A program made the translations under genes and the position numbers. Under the pieces are notes generated by a model. The model was not told the DNA's origin, did not search any database, and saw only the letters and a list, made by a program, of their open reading frames with translations. From positions 3,286,001-3,350,000 of the forward strand of contig NZ_VIVK01000001.1 of assembly GCF_007828865.1 (NCBI RefSeq): 64,000 bases of DNA, read 5' to 3'. Within the stretch, counting starts at the first letter, position 1. Each line of letters begins with the position of its first letter. Shown here piece after piece: positions 58,903 through 64,000 of the stretch. The stretch is from Kribbella amoyensis. Lineage in GTDB: Bacteria; Actinomycetota; Actinomycetes; Propionibacteriales; Kribbellaceae.

Positions 58903-59472
58903 TCAGGAGGTCTCCGAGACCAGGACCGCCGTCGTACCGGGCTCGAGGGCCTGGAAGACGTGCGGCACGTCGCCGGGGTAGGCGATGTAGTCACCGGGCT
59001 TGAGCTCGACCGGCTCGCCGGTGAGACCGACCAGGGCCCGGCCGGTACTGAGGACGACGTGCTCGACCGTCCCCGGCATGTGCGGCTGGGACTCTCGGCC
59101 GGGACCAGGGGCGACCGCGATCCGGTACAGGTCGCGCCGCGCGTTCGGCGGGCAGGACGCGACCAGGGTGGCGGCATAGTCGGCGTGCTCGGAGTAGATC
59201 GCCGGGCCCTCGTCCGCGCGGATCACCTGGACCCGTGGCCGGGGCGGGTCGATCAGGTCGGCGAACTGGATGCCGAGCGCGACGCAGAGCGCCCAGAGTG
59301 TCTCCACGCTCGGGTTGCCCGTGCCTGATTCGAGTTGGGACAGGGTGGACTTGGCCACGCCGGCCCGTTTCGCGACCTCGGTCAGGGACAGGCCGGAGCG
59401 GGCGCGTTCCCGGCGGAGCGCGGCCGCGATGACGTCGAGTGGGGCCTTGGTGTCGTGCTGTGTTCGATCCAT
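58903..59472 (-). CDS. XRE-cupin regulator of azlCD
   Basis: 189 residues: N-terminal HTH (RARSGLSLTEVAKRAGVAKS, TLSQLESGTGNPSVETLWAL) and a C-terminal cupin (GTVEHVVLSTGRALVGLTGE, LKPGDYIAYPGDVPHVFQAL), the ligand-binding layout. Divergent from azlCD. Two identical-spacing operators in the intergenic region, one at the -35 and one at the azlC start, fit it as their repressor, sensing an amino acid or a related compound. Confidence 0.9.
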   Translation of the reverse strand: MDRTQHDTKAPLDVIAAALRRERARSGLSLTEVAKRAGVAKSTLSQLESGTGNPSVETLWALCVALGIQFADLIDPPRPRVQVIRADEGPAIYSEHADYAATLVASCPPNARRDLYRIAVAPGPGRESQPHMPGTVEHVVLSTGRALVGLTGEPVELKPGDYIAYPGDVPHVFQALEPGTTAVLVSETS

Positions 59473-59481
59473 CGGTCCATC

Positions 59482-59545
59482 TGTTCGGCTTGACGAACAA
59501 CTTCTGCGTGTTCATCATAAAACCCATGCGTTCGATATGGCGAAC
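59482..59545. promoter_or_regulatory. azlCD promoter with two matched operators
   Basis: TGTTCG-N6-CGAACA (59482-59499) and GTTCG-N6-CGAAC (59530-59545) share half-site and spacing. The first overlaps a -35-like TTGACG (59490-59495); a CATCAT -10-like hexamer follows 17 bp later (59513-59518), placing the start of transcription at about the azlC ATG (59526), so azlC is probably leaderless. The second operator lies inside the first codons of azlC. GTTCG half-sites also occur at 59461 (start of the regulator gene) and near 59510. Confidence 0.85.
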
Positions 59546-60215
59546 ATTGGATCGCGGGCTCGCGCGGGACATCGCGCTGGTCTGCCTGGCCGACGGCATC
59601 GTCGGGCTCTCGTACGGGGCGATCAGCGTCGGCGGCGGCCTCGACCTGTGGGTCCCGGTGGTCCTCTCGCTGCTCGTGTTCGCCGGCGCCTCGCAGTTCC
59701 TGTTCGTCGGGATCGTGGCCGCCGGCGGCAGCCCGATCGCGGCCACGATCGCCGGGCTGCTGGTGAACAGCCGGCACGTGGCGTTCGGCCTGGCGGTCAG
59801 CGACGTGATCGGTGGTGGCTGGCGGCGGATCCCGGGCAGCCACCTGATGACCGACGAGAACGTGGCCTTCGCGATCGGCCAGGAGGAACTGCGGCAGAAG
59901 CGCGCGGCGTACTGGGCCTGTGGGCTCGGGATCTTCGTCTGCTGGAACCTCGGCGTCGTGGCCGGCGCCCTGGCCGGCACCGTGATCACGGACACCGACG
60001 CGTTCGGCCTGGACGCGGCGTTCCCGGCGGTACTGCTCGCGCTGGTCCTGCCCGCGGTCCGGGACAAGGCGACCAGGACGGCGGCGTTGGTGGGGGCCGT
60101 GGTCGCGCTGGCGGCGGTGCCGTTCCTGCCTTCGGGGGTGCCGGTGCTGCTGGCGCTGGTCGGGTTGCTGTTCTACCGCCCGATCAGGACGCCGGAGTTG
60201 GAGACCGCCCGATGA
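59526..60215 (+). CDS. azlC: AzlC family branched-chain amino acid exporter subunit
   Basis: 229 residues; the earlier in-frame ATG at 59439 adds an unlikely extension across the operator. About six helices with the AzlC elements DIALVCLADGIVGLSYGAIS, FAGASQFLFVGIVAAGGSPI, NSRHVAFGLAVSD, and HLMTDENVAFAIG. Exports branched-chain amino acids or analogues together with AzlD. Overlaps azlD by ATGA. Confidence 0.9.
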   Translation: MRSIWRTLDRGLARDIALVCLADGIVGLSYGAISVGGGLDLWVPVVLSLLVFAGASQFLFVGIVAAGGSPIAATIAGLLVNSRHVAFGLAVSDVIGGGWRRIPGSHLMTDENVAFAIGQEELRQKRAAYWACGLGIFVCWNLGVVAGALAGTVITDTDAFGLDAAFPAVLLALVLPAVRDKATRTAALVGAVVALAAVPFLPSGVPVLLALVGLLFYRPIRTPELETAR

Positions 60216-60535
60216 ACGATCCCGCCCTGCTGCTCGGCGCCATCCTGGTCCTTGCCATCGGCACCTTTTCGCTGCGGATCGCGGGTCCGTTGCTGCGCTC
60301 GCGGTTCGAGCTGCCGGCCCGGGCCCAGCAGGTACTCGCTGCCGCGGCCGTCGTCCTGCTGGCCGCGCTGGTCGCGACCTCGGCGCTGACCGACGGGCAC
60401 ACGCACGCGGGGATCGCCCGGCCGGCCGGGGTCCTGGTCGGTGGTGTCCTGGCCTGGCGCAAGGCGCCGTTCGTCCTGGTGGTGGTCGCGGCCGCGGCCA
60501 CGGCGGCCGTCCTGCGGCTCCTCGGCGTACCGTGA
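60212..60535 (+). CDS. azlD: AzlD family exporter subunit
   Basis: 107 residues with about four helices; GTFSLRIAGPLLRSRFELPA and the central AAVVLLAALVATSAL are family features. Coupled to azlC by an ATGA overlap. Confidence 0.9.
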   Translation: MNDPALLLGAILVLAIGTFSLRIAGPLLRSRFELPARAQQVLAAAAVVLLAALVATSALTDGHTHAGIARPAGVLVGGVLAWRKAPFVLVVVAAAATAAVLRLLGVP

Positions 60536-60561
60536 TCGCCTGAGGCGATAGCGTCTGGCGC

Positions 60562-61302
60562 ATGACGACTCAGCCAGGACAGTCCGCGCCGAAGAAGACG
60601 ATGGCGCGGATCGGGATCGCCTGCATCGTGGTCGGCGTGCTGCTCAGCGGGTTCTTCGTCTGGCGCATCGTGCAGACCGCGCCGCGGACCCCGGTCGACG
60701 TGAGCAGCGGCCCGATCAAGCTGGAGAAGGACGGGCTGACGATCTACGCGTCCCGGCCGGTACTGCGGCCGCCGTGCGAGGCCAAGGACGCGAACGGCAA
60801 CGACATCCCGCTGCGGAACCCGTCCGGGTCCGAGTCGATCACGATCAACGAGCGGACCTTCGACGTCGTGGCCAAGTCGGTCGACCCGGTGCCGCCGCAG
60901 GAGGTCGTGGTCAGCTGCCAGGACACCGAGAGCGGGGCGAGGTTCTACGCGGGGCCGATGATGTCGGTGGCGTCGTTCGTGCTGTCGATCCTCGGGACGG
61001 TCTTCTCGCTGCTGATCTTCCTCATCGTCGGCATCTTCCTCATCACCTTCGGCTCGCTCAAGCGCCGCCGCGCGAACCGCGGACCCAACACCTTCCCCGG
61101 CTCGCAGCCGCACACCGGCAGCACCTTCCCGACCCAGCAGCCGGGGCAGCACCAGCAGTCCGGGCAGTACCCGCAGGGCGGGAACTACCCGCAGTACCAG
61201 TCCGGCCCTCTCCCACAGCAGGGCCAGCCACAGCAGGGGCAGCCGCAGGACTACCGCCCGCAGGACAGCGCGCCGCGGGACGGTGGACCGCAGGACCGCT
61301 GA
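60562..61302 (+). CDS. Membrane protein of unknown function, paralog of the next gene
   Basis: 246 residues: helix about 18-38, an extracytoplasmic domain with two cysteines (PPCEAKDANGNDIPLRNPSG and VSCQDTESG), a second helix (about 138-165), and a Gln/Pro/Gly-rich cytosolic tail with repeated QPQQGQPQ units. The external domain matches that of the next gene: ASRPVL.P.C.A.D..G.DIPLR.P, then DVVAKSVD.VPPQ.V.V.C. Function unknown. Confidence 0.8.
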   Translation: MTTQPGQSAPKKTMARIGIACIVVGVLLSGFFVWRIVQTAPRTPVDVSSGPIKLEKDGLTIYASRPVLRPPCEAKDANGNDIPLRNPSGSESITINERTFDVVAKSVDPVPPQEVVVSCQDTESGARFYAGPMMSVASFVLSILGTVFSLLIFLIVGIFLITFGSLKRRRANRGPNTFPGSQPHTGSTFPTQQPGQHQQSGQYPQGGNYPQYQSGPLPQQGQPQQGQPQDYRPQDSAPRDGGPQDR

Positions 61303-61315
61303 GTTTCAAGTAAGA

Positions 61316-61342
61316 CGCCCGGCGGGATCCATCCGCCGGGCG
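61316..61342. terminator. Hairpin between the paralogous membrane protein genes
   Basis: CGCCCGGCGG and CCGCCGGGCG form a perfect 10-bp stem around a 7-base loop, just before the second gene. Likely a terminator, making the two paralogs separate units. Confidence 0.8.
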
Positions 61343-61347
61343 CTAAC

Positions 61348-61863
61348 GTGCTGCCGGTGACGACGCCTCCAGTACCGCCCAAGCCGCGCCGGCCCTTGAT
61401 CGGGATCGCGGTCGCCTGCTTTCTCGCCGGTCTCGTGGTCAGCGGGTTCTTCATCTACCTGCTGGTCAGCAACCTGCCCTCAGTACCGACCCGGCTCGGC
61501 GACTCACCGGTGCGGCTGGAGCGCGCCGGGCTCACCGTGTTCGCCTCCCAGCCGGCCCTGAGCGTGACCTGCAAGGCCACCGACGAATCCGGCGCGGACA
61601 TCCCATTGCGCAAGCCGGACCGCTCCGAGCAGTACGCGCTGGAGACCAAGACGTTCTACGTGGTCGCGCACTCGGTCGACAAGGTCCCGCCGCAGTCCGT
61701 GCAGGTACGGTGCCCGGACAGCGACGTTGCCTTCTACGTAGGCCAGCGCCACACGATGGGGACGTTCATGATCCCCGCCCTCGGCGCCGTCGGCTCCTTC
61801 GGCCTGTTCCTGGTCATCGGCGTCGTCCTCATCGTCCTCGACCGACGCCAGACCCGGCGCTGA
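61348..61863 (+). CDS. Membrane protein of unknown function, paralog of the preceding gene
   Basis: 171 residues (168 from GTG 61357): helix about 20-42, external domain with VTCKATDESGADIPLRKPDR and VVAHSVDKVPPQSVQVRCPD, helix about 140-163, basic end RRQTRR. It lacks the Gln/Pro-rich tail of its neighbour. The shared external domain with one Cys pair points to duplication. The start lies within a few bases of the preceding hairpin, so transcription probably begins close by. Confidence 0.78.
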   Translation: MLPVTTPPVPPKPRRPLIGIAVACFLAGLVVSGFFIYLLVSNLPSVPTRLGDSPVRLERAGLTVFASQPALSVTCKATDESGADIPLRKPDRSEQYALETKTFYVVAHSVDKVPPQSVQVRCPDSDVAFYVGQRHTMGTFMIPALGAVGSFGLFLVIGVVLIVLDRRQTRR

Positions 61864-62012
61864 CCTGGCTCAAGGCGATGTCCGCGGCGGTGTAGCGCAG
61901 GGGATCGGAAAGCTCGTCCACGACGACGCGGTGGCCCTTGGCTTGCGTAGCCTGGGGCCTGTCGGGGGTGGCCAAGCAACGGCGAGTATGGATCGAGCTG
62001 ACTATTCCCTTG

Positions 62013-62219
62013 ATGACTGGTGAACCCACGGTCTCATCCGCAGACCTGCTGCAGGCCTTTCTGGATGCCTGTGACGAGCTGATGCTCGACCTTTACGAGC
62101 CGGTGCTCGGCCCGGACCTGCAGCCCCTACGATCGGAGCTGCGCCGGGCCAGTGCCGTCTTGGTAGGGCCGCTCAGCAGCGATGCCGCGTCACCCGAGCC
62201 GACAGAAGGTCAGGCATGA
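62013..62219 (+). CDS. Small acidic protein, first gene of an unknown three-gene operon
   Basis: 68 residues from ATG 62013 (a GTG at 61968 would give 83). MTGEPTVSSADLLQAFLDAC, DELMLDLYEPVLGPDLQPLR and SELRRASAVLVG suggest a helical protein. The stop overlaps the next ATG as ATGA. No RBS is obvious; TATTCC at 62003 could be the -10 of a leaderless start. Function unknown. Confidence 0.6.
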   Translation: MTGEPTVSSADLLQAFLDACDELMLDLYEPVLGPDLQPLRSELRRASAVLVGPLSSDAASPEPTEGQA

Positions 62220-62884
62220 GCACCGAAACCGCGCACAGACTTGAACAGGCCAGGGCACTCGAAGACACCCTGCGGGCAGCCGCGGTATCGATTGCGTCGG
62301 CGGCCCTCGTACCTGGCACCATGCGCACCGCCTTCTCGGCCGCCGCGTCAGCCGACGATCGGAAGCTCCCGCAGGCGTTGAGCCGCGTGGCCGAGGCGGC
62401 GCAGCTCGGTCCGGCAGCGATGAACGCTGCCCAGATGGCCGCCCGGGTCCAGCTGAGCGATGGCCGGGCGATCCTCGACCAGCTTCGGGACGAGCCACAG
62501 CTGGACCGGCTCGTCACCGACCTGGAGGCAGCGGTCGGAACCGTCCAGGCCGAGACGACAGTGATGAGTGCAGCTGTACTCACGAAGCTGGGCGATGTCG
62601 ACAAGCTGCCGAGCGCAGGGCAGGTCAGGCTCGATGCGTTGAGCGAGAAGCGTGACAGGCTGGGGGAGTTCGATCCTCCGCTCGCCAGGTTGACCGATGA
62701 CCTCGACCGGCTGTCATCACAAGCCGAGGCTGCCCTTGCGGCCGGGAGAGAGGTTTCGATGGCCGCCTACACGGCTCACACCGAAGGCCTGGTGCATTGG
62801 GAGCGGCTCCCCGAGCAGGCCGAAAATGCCGCTCGAGACGCCCGCGGCGCGTTGCATGGGCCGCACTCGGACTGTACAGGGTGA
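62216..62884 (+). CDS. Helical protein of unknown function, second gene of the operon
   Basis: 222 residues, rich in Ala, Leu, Glu and Asp with long heptad-like stretches (EQARALEDTLRAAAVSIASA, LDQLRDEPQLDRLVTDLEAA, RLTDDLDRLSSQAEAALAAG). No signal or membrane helix. Coupled to both neighbours by 4-base overlaps. Function unknown. Confidence 0.72.
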   Translation: MSTETAHRLEQARALEDTLRAAAVSIASAALVPGTMRTAFSAAASADDRKLPQALSRVAEAAQLGPAAMNAAQMAARVQLSDGRAILDQLRDEPQLDRLVTDLEAAVGTVQAETTVMSAAVLTKLGDVDKLPSAGQVRLDALSEKRDRLGEFDPPLARLTDDLDRLSSQAEAALAAGREVSMAAYTAHTEGLVHWERLPEQAENAARDARGALHGPHSDCTG

Positions 62885-63501
62885 GAAGCCACAACTCGTT
62901 CGAGATCAGCGGGCTGGCCGACGAACTGAAGGCCGCGTACCAGGAGCGCGCCGGCGTCCGCGACCCAGCGGACGTCGCGGTCGAGCTCGATGAGCACCTG
63001 AGTGGCCAACGGGACGATCTGCTGGCGGTCAGGACGCAGCTTGCCAACGGCATCGAAGCGCTCAACCGGTGCGACGACTATCTGTCAGCAGCCAGGAAAC
63101 AGCCTGGCCTGGGCAACCTCCAGGGTTTTGCCGGGTCCAGGTCGGCGAAGACGCTCGGGCGCGACGCCGGGGCCGCTGTCTCTGCCGTCGACCGCGCGAT
63201 CCGCGAGGTCGACAGGGCCCTGGCTGAAGTCCGGCGCCTGACGCCGGGGGCCTCCATCTGGAGACATGCCAGCGCACTTTCCCAGTTGGCCTACGCCGAT
63301 AAGGGCGTCAACGGCGGACTCGACACAACGCGGACGAAACTGGGGATGGCCGTTGACGGCGCCGAGTCCCTCGTCCTCGACGCCGCCGCCTTCCGGGCCG
63401 CGCAGTTGCCTCCGGGCTCGGGGCGCGCCGGCACCACAGCGCAGGGACGGCCTCCGCATCGGCAGGGCGGCGATACGCGCTCGTCCGGCCGCGAGCGATG
63501 A
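62881..63501 (+). CDS. Helical protein of unknown function, third gene of the operon
   Basis: 206 residues from the GTG overlapping the previous stop. Helical, with DELKAAYQERAGVRDPADVA, VELDEHLSGQRDDLLAVRTQ and AVDRAIREVDRALAEVRRLT, and a basic, glycine-rich tail. The three genes form one coupled unit with no known relative visible; they resemble partners of a complex by size and helicity. Function unknown. Confidence 0.72.
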   Translation: MRSHNSFEISGLADELKAAYQERAGVRDPADVAVELDEHLSGQRDDLLAVRTQLANGIEALNRCDDYLSAARKQPGLGNLQGFAGSRSAKTLGRDAGAAVSAVDRAIREVDRALAEVRRLTPGASIWRHASALSQLAYADKGVNGGLDTTRTKLGMAVDGAESLVLDAAAFRAAQLPPGSGRAGTTAQGRPPHRQGGDTRSSGRER

Positions 63502-63587
63502 CTCCAGCACGGTCCGTCCGGTGACAAGGCCGACCTGGGCCGACCGAGGCCGGTCCAGGTCGTCTTGTCGCTCCGTCAGGAACCCAG

Positions 63588-64000
63588 TTAGCCGCTGCTC
63601 CCTGCTCGTAGTGGTGATTTCGGGGTGAGTAGGAAGGCGCCCACGTAGAGGAGGGCGGCGACGATGAGGAGGCCGTCGAAGCCGATCACCAGAGCGGCGT
63701 ACTCCAGGCAGCCGCCGAGCATCGCGCCGAGGAGGTTGGCGCCGAAGCTGGCAGTGCCGTCGGCCGTGTCGGTGAACCGCTTCGCGAAGATCACGTTCGC
63801 CGCGAAGATCGGCAGGAACGCGATCAGGACCGCGACGATCGCGCGCAACCCGAGCGGCATCCCCAGCAGCCAGCTGTCCGGGAACACCCAGGACAGCACC
63901 AGGCCGCCGAACAGGACGACGTACATCGCCTTCAACGGTGGGGTCCGGAATCGTCTGGTCACTTCGACGGCGGCCAGGACGGCGACCAGGACCCCCGCGA
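63588..64000 (-). CDS. Polytopic membrane protein, 5' part outside window
   Basis: At least 137 residues (the frame is open to base 64000). Four or five helices: LKAMYVVLFGGLVLSWVFPD, RAIVAVLIAFLPIFAANVIF, the polar loop RFTDTADGTASFGANLLGAM and ALLYVGAFLLTPK. The FGANLLGAMLGGCLEY segment resembles the C-terminal membrane domain of large spermidine-synthase-like membrane proteins, but only the end is visible. Assignment is tentative. Confidence 0.6.
   Translation of the reverse strand, partial: AGVLVAVLAAVEVTRRFRTPPLKAMYVVLFGGLVLSWVFPDSWLLGMPLGLRAIVAVLIAFLPIFAANVIFAKRFTDTADGTASFGANLLGAMLGGCLEYAALVIGFDGLLIVAALLYVGAFLLTPKSPLRAGSSG

Overview
High-GC actinobacterial chromosome segment. The signs are GC-rich third codon positions, many GTG starts and 4-base ATGA/GTGA overlaps, an acyl-CoA carboxylase epsilon subunit beside the carboxyltransferase, an AfsR/SARP regulator, a DUF5753 XRE regulator, monomeric isocitrate dehydrogenase, a Zur box of actinobacterial type and an MT0933-like antitoxin. 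A Kribbella-like member of Propionibacteriales would fit, but that name is inference. No rRNA, tRNA, CRISPR array or intact insertion sequence was seen.

Layout. 1-3.9 kb: sugar-acid locus, with a four-carbon acid sugar kinase (cut by the window edge) and its DeoR regulator divergent from an aldo/keto reductase and an HpcH/HpaI aldolase; operator-like repeats lie between. 3.9-7.1 kb: a DinB/maleylpyruvate-isomerase-like protein, a Zur-controlled CobW-like protein and an Eis-type acetyltransferase. 7.1-11.3 kb: tightly coupled MoxR/DUF58/DUF4129 operon. 11.3-14.1 kb: TetR/MFS efflux pair with clear operators, then a lipoprotein and a small membrane protein. 14.2-26.5 kb: YjbR protein, DUF885 protein, a Maf-methyltransferase fusion, the accE-pccB pair, a large unknown protein with an internal duplication, an SCP2/TetR pair around a long palindrome, and ppc-birA. 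26.5-29.3 kb: lipoate ligase with an inverted domain order and an OFA transporter with its 35-residue partner. 29.3-35.8 kb: PH-domain protein, AfsR regulator, two lipoproteins and a GtrA protein. 35.9-41.6 kb: purK-purE, MFS, UDP-glucose dehydrogenase and acyl-CoA dehydrogenase.

41.6-49.8 kb is an accessory island: lower GC, mixed codon use, and genes of defence or toxin-antitoxin type. It holds a GIY-YIG-like gene, an XRE-ImmA/IrrE regulator with an unknown partner, a complete AbiEi/AbiEii pair, two genes with HEPN-like R-x4-H motifs, and a DUF1016 nuclease fragment. Three of these genes are split by single-base frameshifts and the DUF1016 gene is truncated, so the island is either decaying or contains base errors; AbiE and XRE-ImmA look intact.

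49.8-64 kb returns to core-like content: GNAT, an ABC transporter operon with a surface protein, MFS, a glycine-rich protein and an MT0933-like antitoxin, monomeric IDH, two XRE regulators, the azlCD amino-acid exporter with paired operators, two paralogous membrane proteins, an unknown three-gene coupled operon, and a membrane protein cut by the right edge.
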